Shown one piece after another: positions 24,641 through 34,852 of a stretch of 64,000 nt of DNA (the first letter of the stretch is position 1; every line of letters starts with the position of its first letter). The notes under the pieces were generated by a model, which had not been told where the DNA came from, ran no database searches, and worked only from the letters and a program-made list of their open reading frames with translations. Location of the stretch: positions 36,003,829 through 36,067,828 of the forward strand of contig OX387187.1 of assembly GCA_947561395.2 (NCBI GenBank). Reading direction: 5' to 3'. The position numbers and the translations under genes were made by a program. Source of the DNA: Buxus sempervirens (Eukaryota > Streptophyta > Magnoliopsida > Buxales > Buxaceae).

Positions 24641-27600
24641 AGTCATCACCAACAATTCCTTTGTGTGTGTTAATATACATGTACGTTTTATATATAACAT
24701 AATATACACACCAAGATATATCATATATATGCCTTTATGTCTACAATTTATACAAAAAAAAAAAAAAATACAATGAAGCATACTTTATATTTAGTTTGGT
24801 ATTTATAATTAAATGAACCTAATTTATGGTTCCTTATTTATGAATCCCATTAATTCTTTGCACTATCCAAATGTACTGATGGAAGCTTTTTTTTATTTAC
24901 TGTTAAGGTGTTGATAGTAACAACTATGACCATAAGAACCAGTCTGGTTTTGGAGTATTTAGACTAAGGGTACCATACCAAAACACCAACAAAAAAATAA
25001 ATTAGAATACCTTATATACCATTATCAAGCTGGATCAACTAGTACATAATATCTCAGATTGATATGAACCAGCTGATCTCTAAAAAAAGAACCCTAATTA
25101 TTCTCTTCATTCTTATAAAATGCACACACGCGCGCGCGTGCACACACACAATAGTGGGCATCTCATATGTGGCACCTAGAAACATCTGGAGATGCTTCAT
25201 ATATAAAAGAAACCATATATCCATGTGCATATAATATTGATATTCAAGAGTAAAATTTCTGTCATAAATTTATTCTGTAAAGATAAAGCAATTACATTAT
25301 CAAAACTTTGGGTTTTTAGTTTGTGGTGTTGTTGAATTTTTTTTTTTTTGGGTGGGTCATGCATCTTTCAATAGCAAGAAATGACCAGTATATCGTTTTA
25401 TTATGCAAGTATGATATTGCTTTTTAACTTTGTGACAAGATTTCCTTTATTCTCAATTCTACCTTCCCTTCAGCACTATTTTTTCTGGATATAAGTTATA
25501 AAGTTTTTTTTTAATTGAGCAATTGGCATGCACTCCCCCTAGTCTCACAATTTTTGTTAGCACTGTTCAATATTTTGTTGAAAATATATATATCTATATA
25601 TATTTGAGGGGTGTTCATCATCATCATGAGCCAGTTCCCACCAAAGTGGGGTCGGCGACACGGATCTTGTCTCTCCATCCCTGCTTTAGAAATTGTAAAT
25701 TATTTGCTATTAAAATCTTTCAAAGACCATAAATGATGGCTGATAAAAAATCTAAACAAAACCAAAGTAGTATTTACACTGAAAAATACATTTTTACACT
25801 GCAAATTACAAAACCAAAGTAGTATTTACACTGAAAAATTTATATTGTTATCTTCACCTAAATGTACATGAATTTTGTGACCTAAACTGATAATTAATAT
25901 GATGCACTTTAATTCTCATTTGTGTAATTAATTAGATTTGCATATGGTGATGAATTTTGAAAGTTATTGCATCTAATCATATGTAACCTTGGTGAATAAG
26001 GCTCGTGCAATTTCACTTCAATCATATCTGTATGATGTGGGAATGTCTAATGGAATGAAACACAATTGTTTCTGTTGCTTTTTTTTTTCTTCTTTTATTT
26101 ATTGTGGGGTGGGGTAGGGGTTTGGTGTGTTGAGTTGTGGATGTGAGATTTGGGGCAGAGGGAATGGTCTGAAATATCAGTGAAGTGACATTGTTAAGGG
26201 TAGAGCAAGGTTAAATTATGGAGGAATCAATTTTACCATTTTCCCTCATAAATCTCAAGCCATTGGAAATTTCCTCCCTCAGTCCCTCCTGGAACCACGG
26301 TGAACGTCTTTGAGCATTAAATCTCTTATAAAAGGAATACAGCTATAAAAATGGGGGCAGAATTACAGTTCAGTTCAGTTTGAGAATAATGTAGGATAAC
26401 TGTTCACACAACTTTCCTACAGAAACAGTAGCAGCAGTGCTTGACAACCTAATCGCATGAGTGAATAGAAAGTTGGATAATTTAATAGATGAAACAGACA
26501 TAAAAATAAATAAGAATATGATAATAAACGTTTATATATATACCTTAAAAAGGGAAATTTGCATATCATGGCTGTCAATGATGGCATTTAAAACCTTGAG
26601 GTGGAAGGGGAATGGTGCATATGAGAGATAGAATTGCTGGGTTGTGGTAATGGCCCCATCTTCTCCAACAAATTGTAACACAGAGGTTGAAGGTGGTTTG
26701 TGATTAGAAACCAAGTGTAGTTGTATTTTTACCATGAAGACCATGGAGACTTATTTTCATTTCATTACATAGGTGTGGCTCAACCTGTTCTATACCTATG
26801 GTTTGTATTTGGACTGGTCTTATACCTGGTTTTGTTACATAACACCATGTTTTCAATGCCTTACTATCTGGCATAGTGTTCTTGAAGTTGCAATGATTTT
26901 ATAGAATATGAAGAGAAAAAGCGAATTTAATTTTAGCTCTATCGGGTATGTATGTGATTACTCTTTTGGGTGCAGGTTCGATCACCATGTCTGGGGGACA
27001 AGTTCTCAAGCATGCATGGTCAAAAGGGTGTGGTTGGTTTGTTGGAGTCTCAGGAGAATTTTCCATTCACAATTCAAGGGATTGTTCCTGACATTGTGAT
27101 TAATCCACATGCATTTCCTACTCGACAAACTCCTGGACAACTGCTTGAAGCAGCTTTGGGAAAGGGGATAACATGTGGGGGTTTGGTAAAAACTGCAACA
27201 CCTTTCTCAGCTGCTACCATTGATGTCATAACCGATCAGCTCCACAGGTACATGCGTTGAAACATATTTGCTGCTTATCTGGCACTGTACTACAGAAATT
27301 GTAACAGGTAGTTTCTTTGAATTTCTCTTGTATAGAACCACACACCTTCTGTTCCATCTAGTTCATCCATGCTATACAGGCCTGCAACGCTCATTTCCAA
27401 AAAAAAGAATGGTGCATCAGAGTACCATCTTTTTTGCTTAACAAGCATGTCCCTTTATTCCGGTCTTATGATAGTAGACTTTGGCATCATTGTTAAGAGT
27501 AAATCAAAGAAAGTGATGAGACTTTGCTTCTTGTCTTACTCTTGTTGTCATTGTCATCCATATCCAACAACTGTGATAGCTTTTCGATTTGTTTTATTTT

Positions 27601-28176
27601 TATTGATTTGTTTTATTTTTATTGATTTGATTCAAACACTGGTTTTTATCTTGCACTTGAAACTCATGGCGCAGGGCTGGATTTTCAAGATGGGGAAGCG
27701 AAAGAGTCTACAATGGCCGAACTGGTGAAGCGGTGCGTTCTCTTATATTTATGGGCCCCACATTCTACCAGAGACTGATCCATATGGCAGAAGATAAGGT
27801 GAAATTCAGGAACACGGGGCCAGTGCACCCACTCACCCGGCAACCAGTGCAAGACCGGAAGCGTTTTGGCGGGGTGAAATTTGGGGAGATGGAACGGGAT
27901 TGCCTTCTCGCACATGGTGCTGCAGCAAACCTGTATGAACGCCTGTTCACTCTCAGCGATTTTTCACAAATGCATATATGCCGCAGATGTTGCCACGTAG
28001 CCAACGTAATCCAAAGACCTGTACCTGGCGGCCGAAAAATCAGAGGACCTTTCTGTCGTTTTTGCGAGTCTGCAGAAAATGTTGTTAAGGTAAATGTGCC
28101 TTACGGGGCCAAGTTGCTAACTCAGGAGCTTTTCAGCATGGGTATATCTGTAAAGTTTGAGACAAAGGAGTGTTAG
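10559..28176 (+). CDS. NRPD2: DNA-directed RNA polymerase IV/V second-largest subunit (NRPD2/NRPE2), complete, 1188 aa
   Basis: Seven coding exons with consistent phases and GT-AG junctions: 10559-11014, 13067-13279, 17138-18015, 19304-19598, 23613-24563, 26976-27247, 27675-28176 (3567 nt). The protein is a full-length RPB2-type subunit. The active-site region carries the acidic pair in GYNQEDS (about residues 806-812), followed by KLKHTERG and [12 protein letters not shown] (HGQKG about 945-949). The C-terminal zinc ribbon has CRRC and CRFC (about 1124-1152), and the end is [14 protein letters not shown]. Sequence style matches Pol IV/V rather than Pol [16 protein letters not shown] near residue 50, [20 protein letters not shown], and a protein ending KFETKEC. 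By family knowledge it pairs with NRPD1 (Pol IV, siRNA precursors) or NRPE1 (Pol V, scaffold transcripts) in nuclear RNA-directed DNA methylation. No stop or frameshift interrupts it. The introns (3.9 kb between exons 2 and 3, 4.0 kb between exons 4 and 5) hold LINE debris and duplications. Confidence 0.95.
11920..12665 (+). mobile_element. L1-type LINE fragment in NRPD2 intron 1 (sense)
   Basis: Broken plus-strand frames carry L1 ORF2 signatures from the linker between endonuclease and reverse transcriptase: a [12 protein letters not shown]-like stretch, KKWNR.GF, then [22 protein letters not shown] (12351-12425). An EIDGDKS.G.D-like remnant follows near 12540, where plant L1 elements read EIDGDKSPGPDGF. 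The fragment lacks both ends and has several stops and frame changes, so it is an old truncated copy. Confidence 0.65.
14226..14600 (+). mobile_element. RTE-type LINE 5' fragment in NRPD2 intron 2
   Basis: TGCGCTGCCAGTCCCAAGCC with a GGAGGGTTGTGTCAAGTTAG block, then GGTACTTGGAATATAGGAAC followed by CTTAAAAGTAAAAAAAGC, is the familiar start of plant RTE LINEs. Their endonuclease begins [11 protein letters not shown]; here the frame reads [13 protein letters not shown]. The copy stops soon after. The identification rests on remembered family sequence, not a search. Confidence 0.65.
14812..15600. repeat. Tandem duplication A in NRPD2 intron 2
   Basis: Unit 14812-15105 and unit 15275-15600 share, in order, TTGATCATACT, CAATTTTCAT, GAGAGCCTT, a CTGACTGAAATG-like block, CGTTTTAAAACCTTGTTTA, AATAAGGRAA and TGTTGAATA...TTTAGGCAGTG. 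They are diverged and shifted by about 465 bases. The second copy keeps a polypyrimidine/AG tract but no coding exon, so this is intronic expansion and not a duplicated exon. Confidence 0.7.
15870..16690. repeat. Tandem duplication B in NRPD2 intron 2
   Basis: Units of about 345-460 bases (roughly 15870-16215 and 16225-16690) share TTTCTATTCACAT, TATGTAATTAGGCTT, AAAACTAGC, TCTTTTTCTGGATTCAGCTT-like, GGTTAAAATGTCA, CATTTGYRCAG and GTTGGGGACAA.CWTGTTGAG blocks. The second unit contains an extra AAAAATTAGGCTTCAGTTA repeat. No exon is included. Confidence 0.7.
21160..22850 (-). mobile_element. Truncated L1-type LINE in NRPD2 intron 4 (antisense)
   Basis: Read on the minus strand from about 22850 downward. 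First comes a [13 protein letters not shown]-like tail of an upstream segment. Then, from 22531, comes the endonuclease start [19 protein letters not shown] with IVILQESKL, followed by [10 protein letters not shown] and IIGVYGPN (near 22200-22340). Next are the [12 protein letters not shown] linker (about 21430) and the reverse-transcriptase entry [20 protein letters not shown] (about 21175-21240). There the element ends abruptly, so most of the reverse transcriptase and the 3' end are absent. Several stops and frame changes are present. Plus-strand sequence at 20750-21160 next to it has coding-like remnants that I could not identify. Confidence 0.85.
24605..24638. repeat. Poly-C tract near the NRPD2 exon 5 donor
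   Basis: An uninterrupted run of 34 cytosines begins about 41 bases after the end of exon 5, preceded by a CCACCCACCACACACCACC region. It lies in the intron; the proline-rich extension of the exon 5 reading frame is not coding. Length is likely to be polymorphic or hard to sequence. Confidence 0.9.
25605..25692 (+). mobile_element. Au-like SINE remnant in NRPD2 intron 5
   Basis: CATCATCATCATGAGCC followed by CCACCAAAGTGGGGTCGGCG and ACACGGATC is the characteristic central/3' part of plant Au-type SINEs (AAGTGGGGTCGGCTACATGGATC in the family as I remember it). Only this part is recognisable; a tRNA-like head was not seen. Confidence 0.55.
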
Positions 28177-28588
28177 AAGTTCCCTCCTTTACCTAGGGCT
28201 TTTCTGCACCCATAAATGTTATTATCATGTGTATATATATCTTCACAGCTTTACTGTATTGTCTATGCCTTCCTACTTACCTGTTTATTGTCATAAACCA
28301 TATCTTTGCTTGGTCTTATTTCGTCCACTGGAATCAGTTGTCAGTCGTGTTTTATGCAGAATGGATCATGCTTTCAGTTACAGTTTTTGGCTCTTTATCA
28401 CAACCCAGTTTCCCCAGATGTGTCAGGGAGATGGTGACTTGTTTGGGTAAAGTCACTTCAGGCATTTGTCATCAACTTGGAAAATGCCTGAAACGTTCAT
28501 TGAAGGAGACTCATAACTCTTTGGTAACTTAGGCATTTAGTTGATGCTAGGCGGTGGCATTTCATTACTTTCAATTCGGAAACCAAAC

Positions 28589-28594
28589 AATAAA
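28589..28594 (+). terminator. Candidate polyadenylation signal for NRPD2
   Basis: AATAAA about 410 bases after the NRPD2 stop. It lies in the 530-base gap between the convergent NRPD2 and RING-H2 stops, so it would give a 3' UTR of about 430 bases. Plant poly(A) signals are loose, so this is only a candidate. Confidence 0.3.
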
Positions 28595-28706
28595 TATGTA
28601 CAGATTTTTTTTTAATGTAATATATATGGCTCTGATTAAAACTGAATCCTTTCATAAACAAAGAAAACAATACTATGAAGTAGGAATCTTCAATAACTGG
28701 CGTGCT

Positions 28707-29393
28707 TCAGTTTGAAATCTGAAAGCGACACAAAGGACACGTTTTCTTTCGCTCTAACCATGGAACTATGCATCGTCGATGAAAAACGTGCGCACAAGGC
28801 ATCTCCGCGACTTCCTCTTTACCTAAAGACAACTGATCGAGGCAAACCGAACAGGTCTGATCGATCTCAACTTCTTCGGGTTTCTTGATTTGAAGACCCT
28901 TAAAGGATCGAAGGTCTCTAATATGATTCATGATCCTAATTGTAACAGCGTCATGCTCATAGTAATGTCTTGTCACGACTTGGATCGTGACTTTATAGAA
29001 GCATTCTATTCTGCTGTTACTGTTACTGCTCCTCAATATTGAACGATTAGCTTCGGTTCTTGCCCTGCTCGCAATCTCTACCTTCAGAAAGTTAATATTC
29101 TCAAGTGTAAGATAGTCTCTGGAGGCAAGAAGTCGTTCAAAACGTTGTTGGGTGGTGTCCTCGTCCTGCAACGATGGCAAGTCGACTTCAAACAAACAGT
29201 CCAGTAACGTAAACTGTGTCTCGTAGGCGGTTGTGGCTTCATCTGCTTCCGGAAGCTCTATCCATTGACGCTTGCACTTCACGATGAGATTGAAAAACAC
29301 TAGTGTGTTGTTTAGGATTTCAATACCATCTCGCTCAGAGCTCTCAAAACTCTGAATATAAGCACTTTGAACGTCGTATGATGGTTCATCCAT
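28707..29393 (-). CDS. RING-H2 (C3H2C3) finger protein, probable E3 ubiquitin ligase, 228 aa
   Basis: Intronless. The C-terminus holds a complete RING-H2 finger at about residues 181-222: CSVC, then C.H..H..C in CAHVFHRRC, then CPLC, with the W (PWLERKK) typical of E2-binding RING-H2 domains. The upstream 180 residues have no recognised domain and no membrane span. I chose the ATG at 29393 because MDEPSYDVQS follows a CCACCATGG context. The frame stays open to an ATG at 29588, which would give 293 aa. That extension encodes two hydrophobic repeats (LLKVINALKVAIWFTF and SLKVTNAHKLTIWFTF) arising from a 60-bp tandem duplication, so it may be leader or a membrane-anchoring N-terminus. The gene is convergent with NRPD2. 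By family knowledge it would transfer ubiquitin from an E2 to an unknown substrate. Confidence 0.85.
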   Translation of the reverse strand: MDEPSYDVQSAYIQSFESSERDGIEILNNTLVFFNLIVKCKRQWIELPEADEATTAYETQFTLLDCLFEVDLPSLQDEDTTQQRFERLLASRDYLTLENINFLKVEIASRARTEANRSILRSSNSNSRIECFYKVTIQVVTRHYYEHDAVTIRIMNHIRDLRSFKGLQIKKPEEVEIDQTCSVCLDQLSLGKEEVAEMPCAHVFHRRCIVPWLERKKTCPLCRFQISN

Positions 29394-29440
29394 GGTGGAC
29401 TGCCGTGGAAAGACAAACAGAAAAAATACTAATGAGGCAA

Positions 29441-29560
29441 AAGTAAACCAGATCGTTAACTTGTGTGCGTTTGTGACTTTCAGGGAGGAGAAAGCTCTGA
29501 AAGTAAACCAGATCGCCACCTTGAGGGCGTTTATGACTTTCAGGAGGAGAAAGCTCTGAA
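29441..29560. repeat. 60-bp tandem duplication upstream of the RING-H2 start
   Basis: Copies 29441-29500 and 29501-29559 both run from AAGTAAACCAGATCG to GAGAAAGCTCTGA, with one single-base length difference and a few substitutions. The duplication lies just upstream of the preferred start codon and within the possible N-terminal extension. Confidence 0.9.
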
Positions 29561-30170
29561 AAATTCTAGTTGTGTCCGGTGCTTTCAAGGAGCTAGAGAA
29601 GAATACATATAGAAATAATAAACCTAATCCAATCCTACTTGGATTATAATTAGTTTTACAAATTACAATCCTACTCGAACTGTGCTTTGATAATAGATTA
29701 CCATGGCGCTTTTCAGTTTAATCTTTTGTGTATTTCTTGAAGTTTCGTCAAAATCTAAAAAGTGTTCTCGTGTTTTTTTACAATTAATTGCTGGTGTGTA
29801 ACCCTACTGGCTACTGCTGGTTATGGATAATCAACTTTACAATCTCGTCTGCAGAGGATTATAATCCCTTTTTTGGGGCCGTCTAGGTATCCTTAAGACA
29901 AGTGATCATCTTTTAGCAAAGCTTGTTTTTTTTTTAAGTCTTTTGGGGCCAAGTTTAACATGACCCTTGCCCAAAACTACACCATAGTCTTGTCAAAAAC
30001 AAGTGCAATCAATTAATATGAAAACCCAAATTGGCCTTTATTTGAACTGGTTGGGACAAGCCGGTCCAATGTATAATATATCTTTGATAGATTTTCACTA
30101 TTGTAATAGTAAGGATATGAAGTCTTTATGTACCACCATAATTAATAATAAAGTGAAAGGGGGGTTTTTG

Positions 30171-30879
30171 TAGAGCTGTAAGTAGGGTGGGTTGGGCCAG
30201 GTTATGTTCTGTTCGGGCTTAACCTAGTCTAAGATTCACTAGCCCATATTTACTATTGGCTCGCCCTAACCTAAACATTATTGTTTGAATTTGGGTTGAC
30301 CCAAACAAAACGTAAAATTTTAAATATTTCTTTTGTTTTTCTGATATGAATGTAAATGTTGGAATATCATTAATTGAAATCATTTATTAAAATTACAACG
30401 GCCGCTTACTCTCTTGAATTTGGAAAAAAACTTAAATAATTTATTTCTTCAAAAATTATTTTTTAATGTAATGAGCCAATCACATGCTCATTGTAGTTGT
30501 AGTTGCACGATCGTTTTTGTTGAGGATTTGCACCCAAATATCACATTTATTGTACCGTATACATGTTTGTGTGTATAAACTTATTTATAGAGAATAAATT
30601 TATAAATCTATTATCACATGTTACTAATTTTATGTTTTATAGTTATTATATAATTATAAAAACAATGTAAAAGAAAAGAAAACAATAGTGCATATACATA
30701 ATAAATGCCCACTTAAATGGACGTATGAGAGTGCGCACATCTCAACCTCAACTTTGGGCTTTTCGGGTTTTATGGCACATGCCCTAACCCAACCCAAACT
30801 CAATTCTTCTTTCGGGCTCTTACTCGGGTTGGGTTGGGCGGGCTTTGGGCATGCAATCTGGGTTAGATTTATAGCTTTA
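30171..30879. mobile_element. hAT-like non-autonomous element, 709 bp, older copy
   Basis: Same family as 7486-8388. The left end is TAGAGCTGTAAGTAGGG and the right end reads TAAAGCTATAAATCTAAC inward. GGGTTGGG/CCAACCC words lie near both ends and the interior is AT-rich and non-coding. Flanking octamers GGTTTTTG and GTTTTCTG match at 6 of 8, indicating an older insertion than the 7.5-kb copy. Confidence 0.72.
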
Positions 30880-31965
30880 GTTTTCTGGCTAACATTTTGT
30901 ACCAAAAATACCCTCCAAGTAATCCCCATTTTATAATTTTGTTATCCCATATCTTTTTATTTTTTATTTTTTGATCTGACATCAAATATCTCCATCATAA
31001 GTGATATGCGACTTGTGGGCTGCTTAAAATACCCTCTACTTTTTATCAATTTAACTCGTGCATTCATTTGTTAATGTTAGGTGAATCAATAACTGATTGC
31101 TTAGCATTTTAATACCCAAAAATTGCCTAACATTTTAAAACCCAAAATGCCCTCAATTTTCTTTCAATTTTACTACGAGCAAGTGCGTGCATTCCGTTAT
31201 AGCGATTATAAAAGGCAAGACCAAACACCTCTTATATGATAAATCCGAACAATATTCAAATTATCACCAAACGTGTCAGAAAATTGGTTCATTTGAGAAA
31301 TTTTTTATGTAACAGGGATGACATCGTGTGCTGCACATTTATTATTGCGATCCATGCAGCATAAGTAACATGTTGACAAGTGTAGCATCTCATATTGGCT
31401 CTTTCAACAAACAGAAATTTTTTTTTTATATTTTCAAAAATAAAAGCTTTCAAATTTTATTTTATATCCTCTTTAAGTGTAATGAAACCGCATTGATAAT
31501 GATACAATTTCAAACCATCTAATAAGACAGAGATCACGTCATCTAGGATAACACTCTTTGCAATTTTCTGCGATGATGCTACCATGCGGAGCATATAATG
31601 CATAGTTATTTCATCAAATATAAATTACATATGTAATGTAACGCTCATATCACACCAGCAACGATATTGATTGTTTTAGCCCACTGAACCTTACAGTTTT
31701 GCTCGTAGTTTTACCCAGCGGCTTCATTGCTTGAGAGAGTCAGAATCCTACATATATGGACCTTCATTTATCCTCCCAATACAATGTGGGATTTTGGTTC
31801 TCACACATAATTTGCGGAGGATATCAAACCAAGTCATCTACATATCCTTCTATATTGGTTTGAAATCTTTTTTTTTTTTTTTGCTTTTCTCAATCTTAGG
31901 TGTGCACTTTAACAAAAGTGTAGGTAGATCATCTTAAGGTTGTACTATGAATTTGTTTTTAACTA
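30880..31965. other. AT-rich intergenic DNA, no gene seen
   Basis: No exon, RNA gene or element with defined ends is recognised. An AATACCCAAAAATTGCC / AAAACCCAAAATGCCC near-repeat at about 31110-31150 and a (T)16 run near 31870 are the only structures noted. Confidence 0.4.
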
Positions 31966-31969
31966 TCAA

Positions 31970-33800
31970 CCCTAAATTGAACTGAACTAAATTGGAAATG
32001 ATTTTCTCAACCCCGAAAATGAAAGCAAACAAAAATATAAAACCCTAAATCCAAATTAAGCCAACTCAAATTGAAAATTCGGTTCAGTTTGGTTGGGGTT
32101 AGGCCAATTTCACAAGCCTTTCATTACTTCCAATTCGAATTCGAAAACCAAAAAATAAATGTCTAGATTTTTCTAAGTAATATTTATTGCTTTGATTAAA
32201 ACTAAATCCTTCCATATACAAAGAAAACATTAATACTATAAAGTGTGATTCTGGCTTCGACTGGTTCTGTTGAGAGCTCTATCGATTTATGCTTCCATGC
32301 GATCTTAAGAAAGAACGACACTTGGCTGTTTAGGGTTCCATCATCACCATCAGATCATCGTTAACGTATTCTAGTAGGAGTAAGTAGGGCTGTCAATGGT
32401 CGGTCACTGTACATAGTCATTAGCATCAAAGAACACGTACGTATATAAGCTCGAGCTTCTCTAATTACAAGTTTACAACTATTTTATACTCTATTAAACC
32501 CATAATACTCAAATTTTTTTATAATTTAATATTTTATTTATATTTAACAATTTCAAGTCCCATATTAATTTAATTAAACATTTATTTTTGGGATAATTAC
32601 GGTTTACTCCCTTAAGGTTCAAGAGCTTTCCCATTGTAGTTTTTGAAATATCATTTTGCCATCTTAAGGTTTGCTGTGTGTAACAATTTCCTCATTCTAG
32701 GGGTTTGATCAATAAGGTGGCAAGAGACAAAAAAACATATATTGATAGCTTTGCCCCATTAATTCTAACCCACTAAAGGGTAGTCCGGGTATTTAAAAGG
32801 GACAAAGTTGTCAATATATTTATTTCTACAATAGATTTTAAACACTTGCAAAATTTTTGAAATTTTTATTTCATTTATTAATTTCTACTTTGGCAACTTA
32901 TTCTATTGATCTCTTACTTATAAAGCAAGGTTCAAATGCAAGAATGTGAGTGGATCTTATTTAGGGTGTAACTCAGTTCTCTTTAGATCAAGTCGAACTC
33001 AATTCAAGACCAAAACTGAATTAATTAAGAGTCAACCTGAAACCAAACTGAATCAAATTGAAACTAATTTTCTTAACCCGAAAACCAAAACAAAAATGTA
33101 AGACCCTAAACCCATACCAACCCAGCCGAAATTTCACATTTGTTTCTATTGGTTTTGGTTCGACCAATTTCACAAGTATTTCATTACTTTCAATTCGAAA
33201 GCCGAATAATAGCGCTTTCTAATTTCCCAAAATATAGTACGCTACATCATAAGTATGACATAGTGTCGATATATGTATATTAATTGTCGGGTTCAGAATG
33301 CAAATATAATTTATGTATATAATTACTAATAAATAAATAAAAACATAACATATATATTTGGTTAGGTTCCGAATTAAGTGCATGTAATTCGGGTTGGCTT
33401 GGTTCAATTTAACCTAGCCTTCAACCTAAAACTGAACCAATTGAAAATATTAAACCCAAAATAAACCAAGCCTAAGTCGGTTTGCCTCGCGGTTTTCTGG
33501 TTTACCAAACCTGTGATATTCAACTAGATCTAATCAGGCATGTGCATGTGGCTTATAAAAATTGTTTTTAATTATTTGGTAAAAAAGAATGAAAATGAGA
33601 ATAATTTATAAAAATAAATGCATTAATTAAAAAATATATCAAACATATTCAGAATCTATATACAAAAAGTAAAATACAAAAATGCAAATAGATTTTTCTA
33701 TGTAATATGGCTTGTTTAAAATTAAATCCTTCCATAAACAAATTAAGAAAACTAAAGTAAGAAATACGAATCTTCATTAATCACTGCATAAAGAATGTTC
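31970..33800 (-). pseudogene. Decayed duplicates of the RING-H2 gene neighbourhood
   Basis: Sequence at 32113-32250 matches the RING-H2 3' flank (28556-28700): TTTCATTAC, AATTCG.AAACCAAA, AATAAATGT, GATTAAAACT.AATCCTT and ACAAAGAAAAC. It runs straight into 32250-32365, which matches codons near the RING-H2 N-terminal half (29235-29340: GGCTTC, GAGCTCTATC, TGTTTAGG, CCATC). The whole RING finger is deleted. A second flank copy occurs at 33172-33215 and resumes at 33676-33790, interrupted by about 460 bases of inserted sequence. Both copies are preceded by a related block of about 140-200 bp containing CCAATTTCACAAG, so the second is probably a duplicate of the first. Confidence 0.6.
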
Positions 33801-34257
33801 TAACTTGTTGGGGCATTTTCTTGCAGCATTATTGTTGTTAGACGGTTGTTAATTTTTTCAATAGCATTGTTTCCATAAAAAGTGCATTTTTGTTTTTGTA
33901 ACAAAAAAAAAATTTTTTTTTTTGTTTTGTTTTGCTAGTTAACTTTGGCAAAGAATAATTCGTAACAAAAATCCAGTTGCTAAGTGTGATAAAAAAAAAA
34001 AAAAGGAAAAGGAAGACGAAGCCACTTATCCTCAAAACACAATTAGGCCAATGTAAGAGAAAGAAAAGAGATTTTACATATGAGTATATATGACTTTTAG
34101 TACTTGATTTTATAGGTAATTCTGAATAAGTTATGTGTTATAAACTAGTTGGGAGATAGAAGTTAATATGAACCAAAAAGTGGGGTTATTTGGGCAACAG
34201 ATGCCAACCGATTATCAATATGGTTCCCTATATAAATTAATTAATAGGTTAAGTGTT

Positions 34258-34398
34258 GTTCCTGAATCGTATTGTCCACTTTGGGCCTAAGCTCGTACGG
34301 TTTTATCTTCAAAAAGCACCTCACTAGGTTAAGTGGTTTTCCTGACTCTTATACCTTACCGGGCATTCATCATTTCCTACGTAGGATTGGGATGTCAT
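34258..34398 (-). mobile_element. Solitary LTR-like remnant of the TRIM family seen at 57688-58171
   Basis: The block containing GGCCTAAGC, AGCACCTCACTAGGTTAAGTGG, TTTTCCTGACTCTTATACCTTACCGGG and GATTGGGATGTCATA matches one terminal repeat of the intact-looking TRIM in the AP-2 mu intron. No primer-binding site or partner repeat is seen nearby. It is probably an old solitary LTR; the left boundary is uncertain. Confidence 0.6.
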
Positions 34399-34665
34399 AA
34401 AAAGAGTCTTACTAATGTTATGAAAAGAAGAGAGATTTTTTCATTAAAAAAAAAAGAAAAAAACGAAGAAAGAGATTTTTCCCTATCTCTTTTGATCTTA
34501 AGCTATTATATACAAGGCTACTCTAAAGCGTATTTTGTCACATAAGAACTGGATTGGCTAGTCCATTCATCCACCTAATAAAAATACTCTCATCACAACA
34601 ATAAAATAAAATTGAGTGCAATATCTAAAAAAAATTCAAAATTTCTATAAATCTAAAACCTTTCT

Positions 34666-34852
34666 TAGTTAGCAAAATCCAAGAACTCAAGAAACCTAAT
34701 TATAAAGAAAAGTATAGAACTAATGTGCAATTATCTACACTATTATTAAAGGAACCGGGCAAGTTAGCAAAATCCAAGCCTACCAAAAAAAAAGTTGGCA
34801 AAATCCAAGAACTCAAGAAACCTACTTATATGAAGTTTATGTGCAGTTATCT
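34666..34852. repeat. Direct repeat spanning the Helitron left boundary
   Basis: GCAAAATCCAAGAACTCAAG, then AAACCTAMTTAT and ATGTGCARTTATC, occur outside the Helitron (34673-34735) and again inside it (34796-34852). A shorter GTTAGCAAAATCCAAG copy lies at 34763. Confidence 0.75.

Noticed and set aside
24569-24781. Minus-strand Gly-rich frame, and the Pro-rich C-terminal extension of NRPD2 exon 5
   Set aside because: Both come from the poly-C tract in intron 5; the exon ends at a normal donor at 24563 and continues in phase at 26976.
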